Source: Capillidium heterosporum
Lineage: Eukaryota; Entomophthoromycota; Entomophthoromycetes; Entomophthorales; Capillidiaceae
Length of the DNA: 64,000 bases
Assembly: GCA_016630905.1 (NCBI GenBank)
Contig: WBMQ01000010.1
Span: 744,001-808,000, forward strand
Direction of reading: 5' to 3'
Made by a program: the position numbers and the translations under genes. Below the pieces are notes generated by a model. It saw only the letters and a program-made list of their open reading frames with translations. It did no database searches and had not been told where the DNA came from. Positions 12,495-23,347 of this stretch are shown in pieces. Every line of letters starts with the position of its first letter. The first letter of the stretch is position 1.

Positions 12495-13497
12495 ATGGCC
12501 ATTTATCTATTGAATACATTTTTATCGGATAGTTTACTTTTTTTAATTTGTAGATATTTAGACTTCCTGTGAGAAGTCGATACCCTTATTCCGAATTTTC
12601 AAGCGAGTCTATTCGATAGGTAAATAACTCATTAAATGCTTCTATTTCATCTGAAATATATTTGTAAATGACAGATTTTAGTTTTATATAATATATGTAG
12701 TTCTTTTTAAACTCTCCGTTCACTACTTGTTTACTACAAATTAAAATGCTTTGTATTGCATGGCTTTTATACTTAAAGCTATAAACATTAAATAACCAGT
12801 ATTAACTTAGTCTGTTATATTTTTACTTAAAGCAGATAATACCACTATATTCTTTATGTACAAGTTGTTTATAGTTATATTTTTGCTTTTGACAATGAGG
12901 CTATATCTGGTGATGATATAATGGAACATTGGTAAGGAAAAGAATGAGGTGTAGCTACTGATAATAAAAGTAAGTTCGCTTCTTATATAACACATTACTT
13001 GAGGTAACTATAAATTAAAAAAAATGATATGTCGCTGCAATTACAACGGATAGCATTATACAAATATATTCACGCATGCTTGAAAGATATCATTAAAGAG
13101 TAGGCAGTACTAATTTAGTAAACTATGTCGATAATAAGAAAAATACTTTATATATAGTCAAGAGTAAAGATATTTGTAGGCTAATCAATATAGTTCATGG
13201 TATGGTATCCTAACAAAAGCTTCCATCCAAAGTATAATTTAAAAGTGCTTATGTTTTTTCCAACTCTTTTCATATTGCAATTGCTTTAGTTTTCCAGCCA
13301 GTTTGTTTAGACTAAAAGCAACAGTTAATGATTTTTTCTATCAAATCATTTTGCATCTACTAAAGCAGAAGATCTTTTGAGTAAATAAGATTCAACAAGC
13401 ACTAAAGTTCAATCATTGGAAGAGAATGAGTGAAGACCTTTGTTCTGGATAAAGAGTACTGCAGCTGCCAAAATTTTCAACTTACTGTAAGCAAGGT
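12495..13497. other. Intergenic spacer before the Pif1 array
   Basis: AT-rich with only short chance frames. The last 40 bases before 13498 closely match the bases before the second Pif1 gene (16160-16200), so the duplicated unit includes some 5' flank. Confidence 0.45.
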
Positions 13498-15695
13498 ATG
13501 TTTCGCCAGAATGATGGTAGAAATAATTCAAAGCCCAAGAAACCAGATAATAGCCAGTCTACCATAGCCGGTCTTTTCAATCCCAATGAAGCTAAGCCTA
13601 AGACGAAACCTTCAACCTCCCTCGATGGCAAACGGGATTGGACTTCAGTTTATAGCTCTGGGGCAAATGCAGATTATATATCCAACAAATCCAACTTTTT
13701 GAAAAAGAGCGAAGTGGTAATTGATTTAACGAAACCAGAGTCATCTTTCAGCCCTTATTCCTCATCTTCAGCTCAGAACAGTCAAACTCAATCCATTTCT
13801 TCGACTTTACAACACTATGCAAAGATAGATCCCTTTAGTTCCAGCTTGAAAAATTCATCCTTGTATTCAACTTCCTATAGTTCAGGTACTGGCGGATATT
13901 TTGGGCGTAATAGCTACAAAAGCAAAGCTAGCAATGGAGTCTACATTGTCCCTAAAGCAAACAGCCAGCATTACATGTCAATGTCGCAAAATAGTACAAT
14001 AGAACCAGCTGCTAAGAAACAGTCAAGGTCTAGCTCTCAATCCAGTCTTCACAGTAATTCGGTAAATAGATCCAGCCAATTCAGTATGGTGAGTTCACAA
14101 GGCTCCAAATCCCAAAAGTCTAGCCAGCAATATTACAGGCCTACATCCAATTCGAACTTTGAAAGCCTTTCGGAAGCACAAAAGGAGGTCGTCAATGCTA
14201 TATTTAAATCAAAGATCAATGTATTCTTTACCGGATCAGCAGGTATTCTTTTTAACTAAATAAATTCATTTTAATTATGTATATGAAGGCACCGGTAAGT
14301 CCTACTTACTAAAGTACATCATTAGTGAAATCAAAATCACCAATTATGACAAAAATATCAACGATATTTTAGCAGTAACTGCCAGCACGGGTATTGCTGC
14401 TTTCAACATAGGTGGCTCTACCATTCACTCATTCGCTGGTGTTGGGTTAGGTAAAGATAAGGTCGAGGCACTGCTCAAGAGGATTGATCGCAATAAGAAA
14501 TGCAGAGAAAGGTGGCAATCGCTAAGATATTTAATCATCGACGAAAGTAACATTTGTTTATAATTTTCTTATTTACAATTAATAGTTTCAATGTTGGATG
14601 CGGATCTGTTTGTAAAGCTCGATGAAATTGGAAAGAGGTTACGATCAAATCTAGAACCGTTTGGCGGTATTCAGGTATTACATTTTATACGTTAAAAATT
14701 CATACAATTTATTTAGCTCATCCTGACTGGTGATTTCTTCCAACTACCACCAATTACCAAGCAAGGTCCAACTACATTCTGCTTCCAGGCAGAAAATTGG
14801 GATAGGTGTGTGAAGAAGATCATCGTGCTAACTCAGATTTTCCGACAGAAAGATCCCAAGTTCTCTAGCATTTTGAACGAAGCCCGGCTTGGGCAGCTAT
14901 CTCAAGAGGCTATAGAGACGTTCAAATCACTATCTCGACCGTTAAACTTCAACAATGATGGTATCGAAGCCACTGAACTGTAGCTATTTTATATTACATT
15001 TTGCTGATATTTTTAGCTATTCCACTCGAAGCGAAGTTGACACCGCCAACACACGTCGCCTTAATGCCTTGCCTGGGGAAACCATGGTCTACGAAGCAAT
15101 TGATGGAGGGGCAGCTCCAGCCTTTGCCGAGAATATGGACGCGTACTCCATGATGCCAAAGACTCTCAAGCTCAAAATTAACGCCCAGGTTATGCTCCTC
15201 AAGAATATGACTTCGATAAACCCGTCATTGGTCAACGGTAGTTTGGGTGTCGTAGTTGGCTTTGAAACACCTCCACCCATGTCACCCTCTGATTCCAAAA
15301 ACAATAGGGAATATAGGAAGACGATGCGCCAGCTCTATAACGATAGCGGTAATCTACGTGAGGTACCTCGAGTTCGATTCACATCGGGGTACGAGATGCT
15401 AATAAATGCAGAAATGCATGCTTACGAGATCAACGAAGTCATCCTTGGCTCACGTATCCAGATCCCACTAATACTGGCCTGGTCGCTGTCCATTCACAAA
15501 GCTCAAGGTCAGACTCTGGAACGAGTCCGCGTCGATCTAGGTAGGGTTTTTGAGAGGGGACAGGCCTATGTGGCCTTGTCTCGAGCAACTACATTGAAAG
15601 GCTTGCAGGTAATTAACTTCAACGAGCGTAGGGTACTGGCCCATCCCACTGTTACCGAATTCTACAACCAAGTTATATTTAAGAGAAGCTATTAG
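13498..15695 (+). CDS. PIF1: Pif1-family 5'-3' DNA helicase, copy a (five exons)
   Basis: Exons 13498-14242, 14289-14546, 14586-14674, 14717-14979 and 15017-15695 join in frame to 677 aa; the introns are 37-46 nt. About 230 N-terminal residues are Ser/Asn/Gln-rich and disordered. The helicase core follows: Walker A GSAGTGKS at 246-253, Walker B IIDE with Asp333 and Glu334, motif [13 protein letters not shown] at 367-376, and the C-terminal [11 protein letters not shown] and [11 protein letters not shown] arms. Pif1 enzymes unwind G-quadruplexes and RNA-DNA hybrids and act at telomeres, replication forks and in mtDNA. The tail carries a degenerate PCNA-binding box (QSTIAGLF, 20-27) and a SUMO-interacting-type motif (VVIDLT, 73-78). 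No clear mitochondrial presequence is seen, so a nuclear role is likely. It is the first of three tandem copies. Confidence 0.9.
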
Positions 15696-16200
15696 TCTAG
15701 TTTGTAGGAAGAATGTATGCGTTTTAATAGCCTTCCAAGCAAATCAGACCTTAAACATATATACTAATTTAACAAAGTTTAGTATTTGTAATAGATATGT
15801 TGAAATAAAATAGATTCCATGGATAGAGTATATTATACATTTTTATAAGCTGCGCATTAACTCTTTATATTCTATCTTAGTTTTAATAGTGTTTCTAAAA
15901 GCAAAGCCAAATTTATATAATAGATATAAATAAAATATAGCTGAGTTTCTTTAGCTCTTTCTCTACTAAAAACTGCATCTGAGGAAATCAGTAACTTATG
16001 GCAATTGTTCTTTTCCAAGCAGTGCTATTATCCCTAAATTTTAGACAGAGTAATAATGACCAATAAACAGATGTGTTTCATAAGTGCTAAGATGTTTTGG
16101 GTTAGGAAATCTAAAAAATTGAATTTCGGTAGAGAATAACTAAACAGCTTTGCTCAGAGTTTCGTGCCAGCTAAAATTTTCAACTTACCGGAAGCAAGCC
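15696..16200. other. Spacer between Pif1 copies a and b
   Basis: AT-rich with no ORF of note. The 3' end resembles the 5' flank of copy a, including an AAAATTTTCAACTTAC word shortly before each ATG, which marks the edge of the duplicated unit. Confidence 0.45.
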
Positions 16201-18402
16201 ATGTTTCGCCAAAATGATGGTAGTAAAGATTCAAAGCCCAAGAAGCCGAATGCTAGCCAACCTACCATAACTAGCTTTTTTAAACCGATAAATGGACCTA
16301 AATCTGAAATGAAACCTTCAACTACTTTCAATGACAAACGGGATTGGGCTTCGGTTTATAGCACCAGTGCAAATGCAGATTACTTATCCAGTAAGCCTCC
16401 CTTTTTAAATATAAACGATACTATAAGTGATTCAGCAAGGTCAGATTCTTCATTTAGTCGCTACTTTTCAAATTCAGCTCAAAGTAATCAAAATCAACCT
16501 CTTTCCTCAACTTTACAACAAAATGCAAATATAAATCTCTTCAAAACCAACCCACAAAATCCACCCGCTTACTCGTTTTATTATGATTCAGAGCCTGAAG
16601 AAAATATAAGCCATAATGGCAACAAAAGTAAAGTTTCCAACGGAATCTACATCGACCCTAAATTTGATAATCAACATTACTCGATAATGTCCAAGAGTAG
16701 TATAATGGAGCCTGCCACCAAGAAGCAATCAAGACCTAGCTCCCAGTCCAATCTTCTTGGTAATTCACTAAGTAGGGTCAGTCAGTTCGATATGCTGAAT
16801 TCACAAAGCTCCCAATCCCAAAAATCCAGCCAACAGTATTACAGGCCTATGTCCAATTCGAATTTTGAAAGTCTTTCGGAAGCGCAGAAGGAGGTTGTCA
16901 ATACTATATTTAAATCAAAGACCAATGTGTTTTTCACCGGATCAGCAGGTATTCTTTTCAACTAAGTAAATCTCTCTTAACTATGTATATGAAGGCACCG
17001 GTAAGTCCTACTTACTGAAATACATCATCAATGAAATCAGAAACACTTGCCAATATGACTATATCAATGATATTTTAGCAGTAACTGCCAGTACGGGTAT
17101 TGCTGCTTTCAACATAGGTGGCTCTACCATCCACTCGTTTGCTGGTGTTGGGTTAGGTAAAGATAAGGTGGATGTACTACTCAAAAAGGTCAGACGCAAT
17201 AAGAATTGTAGACAGAGATGGCAGTCGCTTAAGTATCTTATCATTGATGAAAGTAATCTATATTTTAACATTTTAACATTTACATTCAACAGTTTCGATG
17301 CTTGATGCCGACTTATTTGTCAAGCTGGATGAAATTGGAAGGGATTTGAGAAAGAATAATAGGCCATTTGGAGGCATTCAGGTACTTTAGCTTCAGCTTT
17401 AGCCATTAATCAAGCCTTTTTAGCTCATTCTAACTGGTGATTTCTTTCAACTACCACCGATTGCTCGTCAAGGACCAACTACATTCTGCTTCCAAGCAGA
17501 AAATTGGGATAGGTGCGTGAAGAAAGTTATTATGTTGACCCAAATTTTCCGACAGAAAGATACCAAGTTCTCTAGCATTTTGAACGAAGCGCGGATCGGA
17601 AAGCTGTCCTCAGAGGCTATAGAGACGTTCAAATCACTATCTCGACCGTTAAACTTCAACAATGATGGTATCGAAGCCACTGAACTGTAACTATTTTATA
17701 TTACATTTTGCTGATATTTTTAGCTATTCCACTCGAAGTGAGGTTGATGGTGCCAATGCACGCCGTCTTAACGCTCTACCTGGGCAGACTGTAATTTACG
17801 ATGCAGTTGATGGAGGAACAGTGCCTGCCTTTGCCAATAATATGGACTCGTACTCCATGATGCCGAAGGTCCTCAAGCTCAAAATTAACGCACAGGTCAT
17901 GCTACTTAAAAATATGACTTCAGTCCACTCGTCACTGGTCAACGGTAGCTTGGGCGTTGTAGTTGGCTTTGAAGTCCCCGAGCCCATCCAACCTGCTGGT
18001 CCTGGAGTCAAAAACGAATATAGGAAGACGACGCGTCAACTCTTCAACGATAGTGGTAAACTTCGTGAGGCACCCCGAGTTCGATTTTCATCGGGGTACG
18101 AGATGGTAGTAAACGCAGAGATACATTCCTATGAAATTGACGAAGTCATTCTTGGCTCACGTATCCAGATTCCACTAATACTGGCCTGGTCGTTGTCCAT
18201 TCACAAAGCTCAAGGTCAAACTCTGGAACGAGTTCGCGTCGATCTGGGTAGAGTTTTTGAGAGGGGACAGGCCTATGTGGCCTTGTCTCGAGCAACCACT
18301 TTGAATGGTTTGCAAGTAGTCAACTTCAACGAACAGAAGGTACTAGCCCATCCCACTGTCGTCGAATTCTACAACCAAGTTGTATTCAACAACCACTCGT
18401 AG
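16201..18402 (+). CDS. PIF1: Pif1-family DNA helicase, copy b (five exons, canonical PIP box)
   Basis: Exons 16201-16948, 16995-17252, 17293-17381, 17424-17686 and 17724-18402 join to 678 aa with the same intron positions as copy a. The frame is open upstream of 16201 but has no ATG there, and the start aligns with copy a. The core motifs are complete ([39 protein letters not shown]). The N-terminal tail has a textbook PCNA-interacting box, QPTITSFF at residues 20-27, where copy a has QSTIAGLF. It lacks the VVIDLT SUMO-interacting-type motif seen in copy a. The two copies have therefore diverged mainly in the regulatory tail while keeping a near-identical motor. Confidence 0.9.
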
Positions 18403-18898
18403 TTTTTGGGAAGTATGTAAGTATTGAGGTAGCTTCGTAGGGAACTACCCTTCGAACATACAGACTAATTTAATAAATGGTAATGTTTTTAACTGGTATA
18501 CTGAAGCTATAAAAATTTTTAGCTCTTTATTTCTGAAACTATTTTCATTATTAAGGTCATGTGCCAATAATAACGTATCAGGTTTTATTCTCTTAGTACA
18601 GCGTTAGTATCAGCCAGATGTACTAGGATATGCTTATACCTTACGGCAACTAATTTAAATATATGCTTTGCTTTATATCAAGTTAAAAGTATCTTTAGGC
18701 TTTTAGATTATGTTTGATATACATGAAATTAATGTTTTTAGCATGTACGGCTTTTTCAACTTGATTTGACATCATGCAGCTTTTCCTTTATTAAGCCATG
18801 TGACGACAAATTTACCGGCATTATTTCGTAAATAATTGATCGTATTTTGGGTGGATATTTTCTTTGTTGAATTTAATTTTTATCAACTAGTAGCAATA
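18403..18898. other. Spacer between Pif1 copies b and c
   Basis: AT-rich, no gene seen. It does not show the conserved 5' flank found before copies a and b, in line with copy c being 5'-truncated. Confidence 0.4.
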
Positions 18899-20581
18899 AT
18901 GATCAGTCAATTCGATGCTTTAAGTCTCCAAGACTCTAAATTTCAAATATTAAACCAGCAAGATTACAACCCTTTGCCTATTCCGACCTTTAAAAGCCTT
19001 TCGGAAGCACAGAAGGAGGTCGTCGATATTATATTTAAATCGAAGTCCAATGTATTCTTCACCGGGCCAGCAGGTATACTTTTTAATTAAATATTTGGAT
19101 TACCTCTTTATAAAGGTACTGGTAAGTCCTACCTACTGAGATATATCATTGGTGAAATCAGAAATATGTATTCAGATAAAGGTATCGAAGACATCGAAGG
19201 TGTTTTGGCAGTAACTGCCAGTACGGGTATTGCTGCTTTCAACATAGGTGGCTCTACCATCCATTCGTTTGCTGGTGTTGGGTTAGGTAAAGATAAGGTG
19301 GATGTACTACTCAAAAAGGTCAGACGCAATAAGAATTGTAGACAGAGATGGCAATCGCTTAAGTATCTTATCATTGATGAAAGTAATCTATATTTTAACA
19401 TTTTAACATTTACATTCAACAGTTTCGATGCTTGATGCCGTCCTTTTTGTCAAGTTGGATGAAATCGCAAAGAGACTAAGAAATAACACGAAACCGTTTG
19501 GTGGTATTCAAGTACTACCATTTTGACTCTAAAAACTCATTGTATATTATTAGCTCATCCTGACTGGTGATTTCTTCCAGCTACCTCCAATCAGCAATAA
19601 TGAGCCCGCCATCTTTTGTTTCCAAACCGAGAATTGGAATAGATGTGTGGATAAGATCATTATCCTGTCCCAGATCTTCCGACAGAAGGATACCAAATTC
19701 TCTAATATTTTGAATGAAGCTCGGATCGGGAAGTTGTCTCCAGAGGCGGTAGAGACGTTGAAGACACTGAACCGACCGTTAAATTTTGACAACGATGGTA
19801 TCGAGGCCACTAAACTGTAATTGCTTTAAAATTCACTGTGTTGATATCTTTAGATTTCCAACTCGAAAAGAAGTCGATAGCGCCAATACACTCCGTCTCA
19901 ATAACTTACCTGGGGAGACCACGATCTACAATGCGATTGACGGAGGGGCCGATCCGACCTTCGCTAAGAATATGAACTCGTATTCAATGATGCCAGAGGT
20001 CCTCAAGCTCAAAGTTAATGCTCAAGTCATGCTCCTCAAGAACATGCCCCATATACACCCATCACTGGTTAACGGCAGCCTAGGTATTGTGGTCGGCTTC
20101 GAAGTTCCTAAACGCATCTCAACTTTCGAGTACGGAAATCGGACAATCCGCCAGATCCGCGACGACGAGAGAAAGCTACGTAAAGTGCCCCGGGTTAGAT
20201 TCACATCAGGAGTTGAGTTGGTAGTGAACGCAGAGATACAATCATATAAGGTCGATAAAATCGTTCTCGGCTATCGAATTCAGGTTCCACTGATGCTGGC
20301 CTGGTCGCTATCCATCCACAAAGCCCAAGGCCAGACTTTAGAATGGGTCTGCGTTGATCTAGAAAGGGTTTTTGAAAAGGGACAGGCCTACGTTGCTTTA
20401 GTCTCGTGCAACTAGCTTGGAAGGTTTACAGGTACTTAACTTCAACGAGCAGAAGGTGCTGGCCCACCCCACCGTCATCAAATTCCACAACCAGGATATA
20501 TTCAAGAGTGATGATAAGAAAGAAAGTAAGTCTGTCAACAAACTTTTAGAGGAGTCATTCTCTAAAATTAGGCTTAATTAA
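18899..20581 (+). pseudogene. PIF1: Pif1-family helicase, copy c: truncated and frameshifted
   Basis: Exons 18899-19073, 19116-19382, 19423-19511, 19554-19816 and from 19854 keep the intron positions of copies a and b. The low-complexity N-terminal tail (about 190 residues, with the PIP box) is missing; the frame begins just before the [10 protein letters not shown] segment. Walker A (GPAGTGKS), Walker B and motif III remain. One extra base at about 20401 breaks the frame inside the last helicase motif (AL-SRAT), so the plain frame stops at 20415 after 451 aa. Skipping one base would restore [10 protein letters not shown] and run to a stop at 20581, about 506 aa. The conserved Arg in TLERV is Trp. 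This is most likely a decaying copy, though a sequencing error at 20401 is possible. Confidence 0.8.
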
Positions 20582-22144
20582 TATATGGGAATATTTTTAA
20601 CCTATATATTGAAACTGAATAGACCATCTAAGATCTTTTCGAAACTTCTATATCGACATAAAGTACGTACTAGCCCTTAATTTATCATTGAATTTATAAG
20701 AATTTTATGTTGAAGCTATGCTAAATATACTGTACATCTTTGAATGAGATATAGTAGGTTATTCTTAAATGAAACCTAACCATGTAAAACTTTCAGTTGC
20801 TTATATATTACCAAGGTATTCTATTTTCAAGGCTTATCTAAAAATATAGAAATAAAACTCAAATAATATTTACTACACTATTGTAAAATTTCTGATATAT
20901 TAGATGGCTAAGGATTTTATGCTTGCCCTACCACTCAAGTATAGTGTTAAATAATATCAAATATGGATATTTACAGCTGCCTTAAAAGTTTTATTTACCT
21001 TATCTGAAATTTGAAAACTGTGAAGCATAATCGGATCGACATTGCTTATTTTGCTGTAAAATATATGGTATGTACTATATTAGATCCTATTCTTAGCTAT
21101 CTTGTTCTTACATGTTTCAAATCAACTATCCCAAACCATTTCAATTAGTATCACCTTACATCCAACGACAGCACCTAAGCTACAGTAATCCTCAATAGTT
21201 CCCTTCGGTTCCATATCGAAATTAAGGGTATAGTAGCTTATACTTGAAATTAAACTAGTTTTAGAGTTCAATAAAGTAACTTGAACATATAAGCTGATTA
21301 GACTTAGTATAATAACATCTCCGAGAACCACTGAGTCTCGGGAACTTACTACCTCCGTCCTTTAAACCTACATGCCCAAGATCACGGGTAGCATTTTAAC
21401 ACACAATTCTAGAACTATAAGTTATCCATGAAGTCGGCTTCGCAATCAAAGTTAGCTGATATACTTCTTGGCTTTTGAAAGTTTGCATTTGATAGACAAT
21501 GAAACCGCATCTGTAGAAGTAAACTATAACCTATTTATAACTTGATATGGTTCCACTGGGACTGTTAAGACCGCAAACCCACCTACCATTCTGATCAAGA
21601 AGCTGGATGGTTTTCTATGATCGAACTTGTAAAAAACTATCCAATTTATCTGAACATATTGGTATGTAGGTGGTGCAAGATATTTATTTACTACTGTTTT
21701 GGTCAATTGTAAGCTATTTTTAGTAGTCGGTGGTATGTATTTCCATTTTTTATAGCAAAAGCTTTAAGTAATTGACATTTAGTGGAAGGGTTCATGTAGA
21801 AGTTTGCGGTTTAAAAGTAAGGTGAAGTGCCCGACCTACATCTCAGCTCTTTACTATTTTTTATTGATAATCCGTTCGAAATGTTTAATCGGTTGTGCAA
21901 AATACCTCTATGTATATATATAAGAGTTTGCATATCAAGCTCCTCTAATTTCGAATATATCGTCTCAATATTTTCCAAAAAGATTGACAAAACCACTCAA
22001 TGGCTCAAATCCATTAAGAACTGCATCGAACCCTTCTGAATCCAAGATAATATACATTATAAAGAAAACCGCTAAACGCTACTAAAACGAGTACTACATC
22101 AATTTACGGTAGTCGTCTATAGCTGCACTAAATGTAGATGAGTG
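20582..22144. other. Intergenic stretch with short unrecognised frames
   Basis: Several 60-70-codon frames occur on both strands around 21.1-22.0 kb, three of them overlapping at 21.8-22.04 kb. None has a convincing ATG plus motif, and the true strand, if any, cannot be told. It could hold a relic. Confidence 0.35.
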
Positions 22145-22152
22145 TATATAAA
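22145..22152 (+). promoter_or_regulatory. TATA box of the secreted repeat-protein gene
   Basis: TATATAAA lies 132-139 bases upstream of the ATG at 22284, with an A-rich, CAA-containing leader between. This is typical of strongly expressed fungal genes. Confidence 0.5.
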
Positions 22153-22283
22153 GGAAGGAAAATGTTTTCAAAAAGAATATAAACAAAACAATTCATTAGT
22201 ATCTTGAAGATAACAAGAACATTAATATCCAGTAGCATCTACCCTAATATTTACTCAACACTAATTACCTATAATTAATCAAC

Positions 22284-23011
22284 ATGGTCAACTCATTAAA
22301 ACTCATTTTCTCGGCTGTACTGCTGGCCGGTTTGACTAACGCCTCCTACACCCCCTACGGCTATGCAGTCAGGTAACCAGGACTCAGGGTATCAACGCCC
22401 TGGTGCCGGCAAGTATCCTACTAACCCTGACAACTGGTAGTCATAACCCCGATAACGGTGGCAAAGTTCCCGATAATGGTGGCAAGACTCCTGACAATGG
22501 TGGTAAGACTCCCGATAATGGTGGTAAGAATCCTGACAATAGCGGTAAGACTCCTGATAACGGTGGCAAAACCCCTGATAATGGTGGCAAGACCCCTAAT
22601 AATGGTGGACACTATCCTGATAACGGTGGCAAGTACCCCGATCATGGTGGTAAACCCAAGGATGGATGTAATTACAAGACTCCCTCTGGAGGGATTGATA
22701 TCGACTTATGCGCCAAGGTCAACGTAGGCGGTATCAACATCTTGGACGCCAAAGTCTTAGCTGAGCTTTTGGGTAAGAAAGGCATTGCCAATGCCGATGT
22801 GAAAGCCAACGCCTTAAATGATTTGGTCAAGATCAAAGCTTTAGCTGACGTCTTAGGACCCAATGGCTTAGCTAAAGCTAGGGCCAACGCCAAGGTCGGC
22901 GAAGATGGAAGCATCGCCGACGTCGACGTACTAGCCAAGGTTTTATCGGGAGGTAAATTGGCTGACGTCAAGGCCAACGTCGATGCTCTCACTGGCGGTA
23001 AGAAGTATTGA
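22284..23011 (+). CDS. Secreted protein with ten heptapeptide repeats (xPDNGGK)
   Basis: Exons 22284-22372 and 22441-23011 give 219 aa; the 68-nt intron has donor GTAACC, a perfect TACTAAC branch site at 22419-22425 and acceptor GGTAG. Residues 1-20 form a clear signal peptide (KLIFSAVLLAGLTNA). Residues 32-101 are ten tandem heptads of type T-P-D-N-G-G-K, encoded by 21-bp DNA repeats. A C-terminal part follows with Cys106 and Cys120, a possible disulfide, and Ala/Lys/Val/Leu-rich segments built on variants of LAKVL and ADVKANV. No family was recognised. It is likely a cell-wall or extracellular structural protein. An alternative reading removes no intron and instead skips one base at two sites; the splice signals make the intron model better. 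Confidence 0.75.
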
Positions 23012-23347
23012 AATGAAGTGGTATGCAACTAATTTTGATAATTTGGATTAAAGATTATTGATGTTTAACTATATTTGGTAAATTTTATTTATGTAAAAGT
23101 TATAAATGATTGTATATAATACATTTGTATTTTATTGGTTTATACTTTGAACTAGTATTGAAGGTAGTAGCTACCATATTTACTACAGCTTGTAAGTGAT
23201 AAATAAGCATATATCAACACTACTTGAAGTTGTCAAGGATATTTAAGATTTTGAACTAAAATACCATTCAAATAAAGCTTACAAAAATATAAATTATAGA
23301 TAATATTAAATATCAGGTAAATTTAATTAAAATAGCAAATTAGCATC

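Noticed and set aside
13498-20581. Pif1 genes as part of a Helitron transposon
   Set aside because: No Rep/HUH domain nearby and no Helitron ends seen; the genes have conserved introns and look like cellular Pif1.
22421-22727. Frames on both strands across the PDNGGK repeats
   Set aside because: Side effect of the 21-bp repeat, which keeps several frames open; only the frame with signal peptide and splice signals makes sense.
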